Origin: Frankia sp. AgB32
GTDB lineage: Bacteria; Actinomycetota; Actinomycetes; Frankiales; Frankiaceae
Length of the DNA: 64,000 nt
Assembly: GCF_023243045.1 (NCBI RefSeq)
Contig: NZ_JALKFX010000030.1
Span: forward strand, 1-64,000
Reading direction: 5' to 3'
The translations under genes and the position numbers were made by a program. A model generated the notes under the pieces. That model was not told where the DNA came from and searched no databases. It saw only the letters and a program-made list of their open reading frames with translations. Each line of letters begins with the position of its first letter. Within the stretch, counting starts at the first letter, position 1. This document shows positions 54,326 through 60,985 of the stretch, piece by piece.

Positions 54326-54568
54326 GTGCGGCGCGGCGAACGCGCGCTCGCCCCCGATCTCACCCGCGGCGCGATGACCCCGCGAGAGCGGGAGGTGCTG
54401 GCACACATGGCCCAGGGCCGCTCCAACGCCGCCATCGGCGCCGCCATGGTGATCACGGAGAAGGCGGTGGGCAAACTCACCAACAGCATCTTCGCCAGGC
54501 TCGGGCTGACGCCGTCGGAGGACGACAACCGCCGGGTGCTCGTCGTCCTCGCCTGTCTCGAAGGCTGA
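54326..54568 (+). pseudogene. C-terminal LuxR helix-turn-helix remnant of a response regulator
   Basis: An 80-residue frame: MTPREREVLAHMAQGRSNAA, then VITEKAVGKLTNSIFARLGL and DDNRRVLVVLACLEG. This is the DNA-binding domain and tail of a NarL-type regulator. The receiver domain is missing, and the sequence just upstream (GERALAPDL) looks like the linker. It may be a relic or a stand-alone DNA-binding peptide. Confidence 0.65.
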
Positions 54569-54655
54569 CCGGCCGCACCCGTCAGCACGCGTCGGCAGGC
54601 AGACAGCCTCGCTGTCGCGTCCGTTGCCGCGCCGGACACGACGAACCGGCAGTAT

Positions 54656-55420
54656 ATGGCCGTGATCAGGAATCCTCGGCGGGCCGTCGCGATGCTCGGA
54701 CTGCTGGGCCTCGGCCTGGTCGCGACGCCGCTGGCTGCCGGCTGTGGATCCGCGTCCGCCGCGACGGCCACGGCCACGGCGACGGCCCGCCCGGCGACGT
54801 CGACCGGCGACACGACCGCGCCAGCCGCGGCGCCCTATCGGGTGACGACCCGCACCGAGCGGGGGACGCTGCGCCCGGGTGCCGACTACACGATCACCAT
54901 TCCGGTGCTCGCCGGCCCGGACCAGAACGTGGTGCGCCGGGTGAACCGTGCCGTCCTCGCGTACGTGAACGAGGAGAGGAACCAGACGGCCGACGCGACC
55001 CTGACCCTGACGGCCGGCTCGCCGCACGTGGGCACGACGGTGCTGGCGCTGTCGTTCGGTGGGGACCGCTACCCGCCGGGCGCCGCCCATCCGACCGAGC
55101 TCGCCACCGGGCTCGTCTTCGACCTGCGGACCGGCGACCGCATCCGGATCGAGGACGTGTTCACCTCGACCGACGCCGGGCTGCGCCGGCTGGCGGCGAT
55201 CGTCCGGCCGGAGCTCGACCGGCGGTTCCCAGGTGGGCCGACGGGCGGGGTCGCCGATCCCGTGTCGGCGAACTACGAGCAGTTCGTCGTCACCCCACGC
55301 GGGCTGGTGGTGATCGTCAGCGACCTGCCGTACGTGCTCGGGCCGCAGAGCGTGCTGGCCCCCTGGGAACGGCTGGGCGACCTCGTCCGTCCGGATCTCG
55401 CCGCCGCCCTGCGTTCCTGA
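54656..55420 (+). CDS. Lipoprotein with DUF3298/RsiV-like domain
   Basis: A 254-residue exported protein. The signal peptide ends in a lipobox (PLAAGCGS). A Thr/Ala-rich linker leads to the DUF3298-like domain found in RsiV-type extracellular proteins, with LATGLVFDLRTGDRIRIEDVF and a C-terminal VVTPRGLVVIVSDLPYVLGP. RsiV's domain binds lysozyme in Bacillus, but no function is claimed here. Its 3' end runs into tandem repeats. Confidence 0.75.
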   Translation: MAVIRNPRRAVAMLGLLGLGLVATPLAAGCGSASAATATATATARPATSTGDTTAPAAAPYRVTTRTERGTLRPGADYTITIPVLAGPDQNVVRRVNRAVLAYVNEERNQTADATLTLTAGSPHVGTTVLALSFGGDRYPPGAAHPTELATGLVFDLRTGDRIRIEDVFTSTDAGLRRLAAIVRPELDRRFPGGPTGGVADPVSANYEQFVVTPRGLVVIVSDLPYVLGPQSVLAPWERLGDLVRPDLAAALRS

Positions 55421-55474
55421 GTGACGCCGTTCCTGAGTGACGCCGTTCCTGAGCGACGCCGTTCCTGAGTGGCG
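55413..55474 (+). repeat. 16-base tandem repeats starting at the lipoprotein stop codon
   Basis: GTTCCTGAGTGACGCC at 55413-55428 and 55429-55444, a one-base variant at 55445-55460, then a partial copy to 55474. The lipoprotein stop TGA (55418-55420) is within the first unit, so the end of the gene is repeated. Confidence 0.85.
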
Positions 55475-55584
55475 GGCCGGCGCCGACAGGTCAGTGGGGC
55501 ATGACCGCGGCCCGATGGCCGCTGGACGCGGGCTCGGCACTCGACCCGCCGCGGGCGAGCCCCGCGCTGGCGGCGGTCTGAGCC

Positions 55585-56574
55585 TCACGCCGAGTCGCTC
55601 ACGGGTATCAGCGCACTCACGGGTTTCAGTGCCGGTGCGGCGACGGCCGCCGCCGCGCGCACGAAGGCGGCGACAGCCGCCGACCGGAGCTGACGCGGCC
55701 AGGCGACGCAGAGCGTGCTCGGGCCGAGATCGCGGACCTCGCGGTAGGCGATGCCGGAACGGGGATGGCGGCGGGCGACCGACTCCGGCGGGAACCACAC
55801 GATCGCGCCAAGCTCGACGAGGGTGAAGATCTGCGCCAGGTCCCGGTAGCGCTGCTGCGATCCGGCCGGCGGCGGCCCGGCCACCCCGGTCGGAACCGTC
55901 GGCAGCCGCCGGGGCTGGGGCGCGGTACCCAGGCCGCGCAGCGGTTGCGGGTCGGCGAGGTGCGCCGCGGCGCCGTCGGGCAGCACCCGGCCGACCAGAT
56001 CGGCCAGGACCAGCGACGGACGGGCGGCCAGCGGGTCGGCCGCCGCGAGCGCGGCCAGGCGCGGTTCGGTCACCAGCGGCTCGTGGTCGAGGTCCCGATC
56101 GTCAAAGGGTGCCGGGAGCAGAGCGACGTCCGCCAGGCCGGCACGCAGGGCCGGTGCCTGCTCGCCGCGCCCGCCCATCAGCAGGTCCACCGGGACGGCG
56201 GCGTCCTCCCGGTGGTAGGCGTCGAGGATGCGCGGCAGCAGCCCGGCGTCGTAGTCGGCCTTCATCGCCAGGCGCAGGCCAGGTTCGGGCCGCCCGGCGT
56301 GCCGGGCCCGCTGTTCGGCGGCGGTGACCGCTTCCAGTGCCACCCGGGCGTCGCGGAGGAACGCCCGCCCCGCGGCGGTGAGCGTGACCCGGCGCGTGGT
56401 GCGTTCCAGCAGCGTGACGCCCAGGCGGCGTTCCAGCTCCCGGATCGACCGGGACAGTGGCGGCTGCGCCATGCCGAGTCGCTCGGCGGCGCGCCCGAAG
56501 TGCAGCTCCTCGGCGACGGCCACGAAATATCGCAGCTCCCGTACCTCGATGTCACCGCTCATCGGTGCCGCCAT
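55585..56574 (-). CDS. LysR-family transcriptional regulator
   Basis: A 329-residue regulator. The winged helix is VRELRYFVAVAEELHFGRAA, then MAQPPLSRSIRELERRLG. The C-terminal ligand-binding domain includes LADVALLPAPFDD. It is divergent from the NAD(P)-binding oxidoreductase gene with about 130 bases between them, the standard LysR-target arrangement. ATG 56574 or 56562 are both possible starts. Confidence 0.92.
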   Translation of the reverse strand: MAAPMSGDIEVRELRYFVAVAEELHFGRAAERLGMAQPPLSRSIRELERRLGVTLLERTTRRVTLTAAGRAFLRDARVALEAVTAAEQRARHAGRPEPGLRLAMKADYDAGLLPRILDAYHREDAAVPVDLLMGGRGEQAPALRAGLADVALLPAPFDDRDLDHEPLVTEPRLAALAAADPLAARPSLVLADLVGRVLPDGAAAHLADPQPLRGLGTAPQPRRLPTVPTGVAGPPPAGSQQRYRDLAQIFTLVELGAIVWFPPESVARRHPRSGIAYREVRDLGPSTLCVAWPRQLRSAAVAAFVRAAAAVAAPALKPVSALIPVSDSA

Positions 56575-56705
56575 TCATACCACCAGGGTATGAGTCGGGA
56601 CCGTAATGGTCCTTCATGCCCGCTCTCGCTGCGCGTTGAGTGGATGACACGGCGCCACCAGACGCCCAGGCCGCGCAGCGGTCCGCAGCCACCCCGGAGA
56701 CGCAC

Positions 56706-57590
56706 ATGATCGTGGTCACCACGCCCACCGGCACCATCGGCAGCCAGGTGCTCGACCGCCTCCTCGCGGCCGGCGAGCCCGTCCGCGTGATCGCCCGCAG
56801 GCCCGAGCGGCTCCCCGACCGGGTCCGCGACAGCGTCGAGGTCGTGGCCGGCTCGCACGGCGACCCCGACGTCGTCACCAAGGCGTTCGCCGGCGCCGAC
56901 GCGGTGTTCTGGCTGGCGCCGCCGAACCCGGCAGCCGCGACGGTGAACGCCCCTTACCTGGACTTCGCCCGGCCCGCCGCCGAGGCGATCAGGAGCCAGG
57001 GCGTGCGCCGGGTCGTCAGCGTCTCCGCCCTCGGGCGCGGGACGCCGATGGCCGCCAACGCCGGCCTGGTGACGGCGTCGCTGGCCATGGACGACCTGAT
57101 CGCGAGCACCGGCGTGGCCTTCCGGGCGCTGGCGCTGCCCGGGTTCATGGACAACATGCTCCGGCAGGTCACGTCGATCCGCGGCCAGGGGATGTTCGTC
57201 TCGACGTTCCCCGGCGAGCGGCGCCTGCCGACCTGTGCCACCCGCGACATCGCCGCCGCCGCGGCCGGCCTGCTGCGTGATGACTCCTGGAGCGGGCAGG
57301 ACAGCGTCGCCGTGCTCGGCCCGGAGGACCTCTCCGGCGAGGACATGGCGCGCATCATGACGGACGTGCTGGGCCGGCCGATCCGCTTCCAGCGGGTCCC
57401 CACCGAGGCCTACCACGGCGTGCTCGTCGCCCAGGGCTGGTCCGCGCCGATGGCCCAGGCCATGATCGACATGGTCGCGGCCAAGGACGCCGGCCTCGAC
57501 GACGCCGAGCCGCGCACGCCCGCGTCCACCAGCCCCACCGGCTTCCGCCAGTGGTGCGAGGAGGTCCTGCGCCCCGCCGTCGAGGGATGA
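56706..57590 (+). CDS. NmrA-like NAD(P)-binding protein
   Basis: A 294-residue Rossmann protein: MIVVTTPTGTIGSQVLDRLL carries the glycine-rich nucleotide motif, and FWLAPPNPAAATVNAPYLDF and VVSVSALGRGTP follow. It resembles the NmrA/quinone oxidoreductase-like group (for example QorB-type redox sensors or reductases). ATG 56706 is preceded by GGAGACGCAC; an upstream ATG at 56640 would add 22 residues without homology. Likely controlled by the divergent LysR protein. Confidence 0.88.
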   Translation: MIVVTTPTGTIGSQVLDRLLAAGEPVRVIARRPERLPDRVRDSVEVVAGSHGDPDVVTKAFAGADAVFWLAPPNPAAATVNAPYLDFARPAAEAIRSQGVRRVVSVSALGRGTPMAANAGLVTASLAMDDLIASTGVAFRALALPGFMDNMLRQVTSIRGQGMFVSTFPGERRLPTCATRDIAAAAAGLLRDDSWSGQDSVAVLGPEDLSGEDMARIMTDVLGRPIRFQRVPTEAYHGVLVAQGWSAPMAQAMIDMVAAKDAGLDDAEPRTPASTSPTGFRQWCEEVLRPAVEG

Positions 57591-57627
57591 CGCCCGGACC
57601 AGCCGGCGCGGTCCCCCCGCAGCCCGG

Positions 57628-58491
57628 CTACAGGTCGGCGTACTGCGGCTCGTCGGCGATGAGGATCCGCTCGAGCAGGCGCGGAGTGTCGCCGTAGTTG
57701 CGCACGGCGTAGTGCACGGCCGCCCGGTTGTCCCAGAACGCCACCGACCCGGGCCGCCAGGAGAAGCGCACCTGGTTCTCCGGCCGGCGGTACTGGTCGA
57801 TGACCGCCGTCAGCAGTTCCCTGCTCTCGGTGCGGTCGAGGCCGATGATCGTCGGCCGCTGGGTGAAGTTCACCCAGGCGATCTGCTCTCCGGTCTCCCG
57901 GTGCACCCGGACGACCGGGTGGGCGACGATCGGGTAGTCGTGCCCGGCCGCGTTCAGCGCGCCGCGGAAGTCGTGCGTCACGTGTAGCCCGGCCAGGCGT
58001 TCCTTCACCTCGTCGGACAGCCGCTGGTAGGCGAGGGCCGCGTCGACCCAGACGGTGTCGCCGCCGACCTCGGGCAGGTGCACGGCCCGCAGCACCGCAC
58101 CCCACGTCGGCACGAGCCGCCAGCTCGTGTCGGTGTGGTACGGGTCCCAGCTGTCATCGCCGGCCTGCGGCGCGTGGGACTTCTCGATCTTCTTGAAGTC
58201 GGCGGAGGAGATCTGGTGGATCGCGCTGACCTGCGTGTCCGCCTTCGGCGCGCCCGGGTGGGTGTAGAGGGGGCCGAACTCGCGGGCGAAGGCCTCGTGA
58301 CGCTCCTGCGTCAGGTCCTGGTCGCGGAAGAAGACGACCTTGTACCTGAGCACGGTGGCCCGGATCTCGTCCCGGGCGGCCGGCGCCAACGGCTGGCTGA
58401 TGTCGACGCCGCTGATCTCGGCGCCGATCGTGGGCTGCAACGGCCGGACGGTGAGCCGCGACTGGACGGGGGTCTCCACGACAGTGGTCAC
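57628..58491 (-). CDS. TauD/TfdA-family 2-oxoglutarate-dependent dioxygenase
   Basis: A 287-residue iron enzyme that typically releases sulfite from taurine or other sulfonates. The iron triad is HTDTSW (His, Asp) and the C-terminal His in RAAVHYAVRNYG; the 2-oxoglutarate Arg is in RLLERILIAD. VDISQPLAPAARDEI and VVFFRDQDLTQERHEAFAREFG are family segments. It lies about 70 bases after the SDR remnant, downstream of a cysteine leader peptide (59140-59226), which supports a sulfur-scavenging role. TfdA- or sulfate-ester-type substrates cannot be excluded. Confidence 0.9.
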   Translation of the reverse strand: MTTVVETPVQSRLTVRPLQPTIGAEISGVDISQPLAPAARDEIRATVLRYKVVFFRDQDLTQERHEAFAREFGPLYTHPGAPKADTQVSAIHQISSADFKKIEKSHAPQAGDDSWDPYHTDTSWRLVPTWGAVLRAVHLPEVGGDTVWVDAALAYQRLSDEVKERLAGLHVTHDFRGALNAAGHDYPIVAHPVVRVHRETGEQIAWVNFTQRPTIIGLDRTESRELLTAVIDQYRRPENQVRFSWRPGSVAFWDNRAAVHYAVRNYGDTPRLLERILIADEPQYADL

Positions 58492-58561
58492 TGGCTGTGT
58501 CCCTTCGGTGGGGTTGGGTGATCGCCGGGCGGGCGATCGGTCGGGATGATCAGGGCACGGA

Positions 58562-58870
58562 TCAGTAGTGGATGGGGCCCGGCGTCCCGCCGCCGGCCGC
58601 GATGGACTCGCCGGTCACGGCGGCGGCGAGCGGCGAGGCGAGGAAGGTCACGACCGCGGCGACCTCCTCGGCGGTGACCGCCCGGCCGATGGAGATGCGC
58701 TCCGCGGCGGCCTGGATCCGTTCGCCGGACAGGACGACGGTCCCGCCGTGGTGCTCGGTGCGGGTCAGGCCGGGGTGCACCACGTTGACGGTCACGCCGT
58801 GCGGGCCCACCTGGCGGGCGGCGAGGCCACCGATGTTGATGATCCGGCCCCACCGCTGCGCGACTGAAGA
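58562..58870 (-). pseudogene. Short-chain dehydrogenase (SDR) remnant
   Basis: The frame RWGRIINIGGLAARQ, then VGPHGVTVNVVHPGL, and VTFLASPLAAAVTGESI is the C-terminal part of an SDR enzyme. The segment that should hold the catalytic YxxxK between LAARQ and VGPHG is deleted, and the N-terminal Rossmann half is absent. It lies between the Cys leader and tauD, so it was probably the first gene of that operon. Confidence 0.75.
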
Positions 58871-59011
58871 TCCACGTGTGCTCCCGTTGGAGGACGACCA
58901 CGAAGCGCATCGCCGCGCTTCGGGTGGGATGGTTGCCGTGCGGTCGACGCCGGAGCTTCACGTGCGGCGCGCCTCGGACTCAGGACGCCTCAGGTGCGGT
59001 GCGCTTCGGAT

Positions 59012-59045
59012 TCGAGGCGCTTCAGGTCGAGGCGCTTCGCCTCGA
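59012..59045 (-). promoter_or_regulatory. Competing hairpins downstream of the minus-strand Cys leader (possible attenuator)
   Basis: In the minus-strand transcript, UCGAGGCG (59045-59038) can pair with either CGCCUCGA at 59034-59027 or an identical CGCCUCGA at 59019-59012. The two pairings are mutually exclusive, as in attenuators. They lie about 95-130 bases after the leader stop. There is no U-run, so whether this terminates transcription is uncertain. Confidence 0.4.
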
Positions 59046-59139
59046 TGGCGGAGCGATCCGGCCGTCGACCGGCCGCCGCGGCCACGGCCGACAGCGGGGA
59101 GGTCGGTGCGTCAGGGGGCGGCGGGTGCGCGCCGGCCGC

Positions 59140-59226
59140 TCAGGCGAGGCGGCGCGGACAGCTCGCGGAGGTGACACGCAGCAGGTCGATGTGCTGGCGC
59201 CTGACCAGATCCGCGGTCCTCAACAC
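59140..59226 (-). CDS. Cysteine-type leader peptide upstream of the SDR remnant and tauD
   Basis: A 28-codon frame beginning GTG TTG and containing RRQHIDLLRVTSASC, then PRRLA and a stop. The [RQ]HIDLLRV.S..C pattern is that of the 'putative leader peptides' seen before actinobacterial sulfur genes, where the terminal Cys codon is thought to sense charged Cys-tRNA. The promoter's -10 (59234-59239) implies transcription starts about 59227, so translation is probably leaderless. The sequence is short, so expression needs testing. Confidence 0.7.
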   Translation of the reverse strand: MLRTADLVRRQHIDLLRVTSASCPRRLA

Positions 59227-59233
59227 ACCCTCG

Positions 59234-59261
59234 ACAGTAGCCTGCTTTGTTCATCGGTCAA
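59234..59261 (-). promoter_or_regulatory. Sigma70-like promoter of the tauD-region leader
   Basis: On the minus strand TTGACC (-35, 59261-59256), 16 bases, TACTGT (-10, 59239-59234). The inferred start is within a base or two of the GTG of the leader peptide. The -35 box is preceded by ACTAC, shared with the plus-strand copy at 59296. Confidence 0.6.
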
Positions 59262-59304
59262 GTAGTAAATGCGGTGTGACCTGATTCACTTCTTCACTAC
59301 TTGA
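59258..59304. promoter_or_regulatory. 9-base inverted repeat in the divergent tauD-aldolase intergenic region
   Basis: TCAAGTAGT at 59258-59266 and ACTACTTGA at 59296-59304 with 29 bases between. Each arm overlaps a TTGAC (-35-like) box in opposite orientation. It may be a regulator site controlling both directions. Confidence 0.5.
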
Positions 59305-59457
59305 CTCGACAATATGGACTTACTCAGAGTGCTCGGTAGTCCGTATCCGGGTCGGCACCGACCACCGTCGCCCGCTCTGCCGCGCGCCCGCGTCTCGGAG
59401 CTCCCCCGCGCGGATCGGCATGCCTCCAGACCCCGAGATGGGAAGGACGGCGACGAC

Positions 59458-60291
59458 ATGACGATCTCCACTCCTGAGTCCCCGCCAACGTCGGTCACCG
59501 CGTCCGGCTGGGCCGGGCAGGTCTCGCCGGCCGAGGGCGGGCCATGGCCCCGGCCCGTGCCGGCACGCGACCTCACCGAGGAGCGGCTGCACCGCCGCCG
59601 CAAGCTCGCGGCGGCCTACCGGATCTTCGCCAAGCTCGGCCTCGCCGAGGGCCTGTCCGGCCACATCACCGCCCGCGACCCGGAACTGACCGACCACTTC
59701 TGGGTCAACCGCTTCGGCCTCGACTTCAGCCGGATCACGGTGTCCAACCTGCTGCTGGTCAACGGCAGGGGCGAGATCGTGCACGGGCAGCCGCCGCTGA
59801 ACACCGCCGCCTTCGCGATCCACGCGCAGATCCACGCCGCGCGCCCGGACGTCGTCGGCGCCGCGCACACCCACTCCCCCTACGGCCGGGCGCTGTCCGC
59901 GCTGGGTGAGCCGCTGCATCCGATCTCGCAGGACGTGTGCACCTTCTACCAGCAGCACGTCGTCTACGACGAGTACAACGGCGTCGTCCTGACCGAGGCG
60001 GAGGGCCGGAAGATCGCCACCGCGCTCGGCCCGCACAAGCTGGCGATCCTGCGCAACCACGGCCTGCTCACCGTCGGCACCACCGTGGAGGCGGCCGCCT
60101 ATCTGTACATCGCGGCGGAGCGGGCAGCCAGGACCCAGCTCCTCGCCGCCGCCGCCGGTCCGCTGCGCCTGCTGGACCACGACATCGCCAGCGCCACCGC
60201 CGGGCCGGGCCGCGGCGACGACGGCGCCCGCTGGGCGTTCGACGCGCTCTACGAGGTCATCGTCGCCGAACAGCCCGACCTGCTCACCTGA
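59458..60291 (+). CDS. Class II aldolase/adducin-family protein
   Basis: A 277-residue zinc-dependent aldolase-like enzyme. Metal-binding histidines are in VGAAHTHSPYGRALS and the later ILRNHGLLTVG; a catalytic Glu is expected in the aldolase fold. GLAEGLSGHITARDPE near residue 55 matches the family. ATG 59458 is preceded by GGGAAGGAC; the frame is open to an ATG at 59314, which would add 48 residues. Its neighbours link it to the sulfur region, but its substrate is unknown. A strong hairpin follows the stop. Confidence 0.88.
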   Translation: MTISTPESPPTSVTASGWAGQVSPAEGGPWPRPVPARDLTEERLHRRRKLAAAYRIFAKLGLAEGLSGHITARDPELTDHFWVNRFGLDFSRITVSNLLLVNGRGEIVHGQPPLNTAAFAIHAQIHAARPDVVGAAHTHSPYGRALSALGEPLHPISQDVCTFYQQHVVYDEYNGVVLTEAEGRKIATALGPHKLAILRNHGLLTVGTTVEAAAYLYIAAERAARTQLLAAAAGPLRLLDHDIASATAGPGRGDDGARWAFDALYEVIVAEQPDLLT

Positions 60292-60296
60292 GCGTC

Positions 60297-60322
60297 AGCC
60301 CGGTCAGCCGCACGACCGGGCT
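60297..60322. terminator. Hairpin terminator-like structure after the aldolase gene
   Basis: AGCCCGGTC-8-base loop-GACCGGGCT: a perfect 9-base, G+C-rich stem starting six bases after the aldolase stop. No T-run follows, so it may act as a rho-assisted or L-shaped (stem only) terminator. Confidence 0.6.
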
Positions 60323-60547
60323 GGACGCGGACGCCACCCCGCGGCGAGGTGACGTCCACCACCTCCCGCGTTCCCGAGCTGTCACCTTCGGCGCCCGAGT
60401 CCCCGCCAACCCGTTACCTTCATTGATCAGGAAGCTACCTTGACAATCGGCAAAAGCGCTGACATCAGGGCGAGAGGCGCAAATCGGGGCACACGCGTCG
60501 AGTACGGTCCGGGCACCGACGGCGGATCCATACACACAGGTCGGATA

Positions 60548-60577
60548 TTGACGTCAGCTCCATCGATCGGGCATTCT
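60548..60577 (+). promoter_or_regulatory. Sigma70-like promoter of the plus-strand Cys leader
   Basis: TTGACG at 60548-60553 and CATTCT at 60572-60577 (18-base spacer). The inferred start, about 60583-60584, coincides with the ATG of the leader peptide, as on the opposite strand. The -10 is weak. Confidence 0.45.
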
Positions 60578-60583
60578 CCACAC

Positions 60584-60658
60584 ATGCGGTCGAGATTCCT
60601 CCTCGTGGCGTGTCGCTACGTGGACTACCTGCGGACGTCCAGCGCCCTCTGTCGCTGA
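60584..60658 (+). CDS. Cysteine-type leader peptide upstream of the Dpp-like ABC operon
   Basis: A 24-codon frame reading MRSRFLLVA, then CRYVDYLRTSSALCR and a stop. The (R/H)xVDxxRxSSALCR ending matches actinobacterial Cys leader peptides, with Cys codons at positions 10 and 23. It lies 328 bases before the substrate-binding protein and directly after a promoter whose start matches its ATG. It probably senses cysteine supply and controls the following transport operon by attenuation. Confidence 0.75.
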   Translation: MRSRFLLVACRYVDYLRTSSALCR

Positions 60659-60985
60659 CACCGTCGGCTGTCACTGACAGCAACACTCTTCGGTGACGCT
60701 GCCGCTGCGAGCGGCACCCACCACACCTCGATCACCGCCCACAATCACTCATTGTGATCGTTAGCGCCTGCCCGCTCCACCGGTCAGGTGCGACGAGAGC
60801 ACGCCTCCCCGCACCCAGGACCGCACCCGGGTGAAGTCCCGTGCACGTCTCGAGGTTGGCCGCTGAAAGCCGCCTGCCCACGCGCCGACACGGGGCTGCG
60901 CCTTCTTTTCGCGCGCCTGTTTTCTGTTTCACGGGTATGCGCCGGCCCGGCCCGACCCGCTTTTCAGGAAGGAACACCGTTCCCA
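60659..60985 (+). other. Leader RNA between Cys peptide and ABC operon, with terminator-like stem
   Basis: About 330 bases without a gene. AGTCCCGTG (60835-60843) can pair with CACGGGGCT (60889-60897; one G-U). This is followed by GCGCC and CTTCTTTTC, a T-rich tract ending at 60910. This long-range stem could be the terminator of an attenuator. No known riboswitch consensus was recognised. Confidence 0.45.

Noticed and set aside
59314-59345. MDLLRVLGS at an upstream ATG of the aldolase gene, similar to the leader motif
   Set aside because: No stop or Cys follows and the frame runs into the aldolase gene. It may be only the extended N terminus or a degenerate leader; evidence is too thin.
60659-60985. 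Possible cobalamin or SAM-type riboswitch in the ABC operon leader
   Set aside because: I looked for core consensus segments and found only a weak resemblance in GGTGAAGTCCCGTGC; no complete architecture could be drawn.
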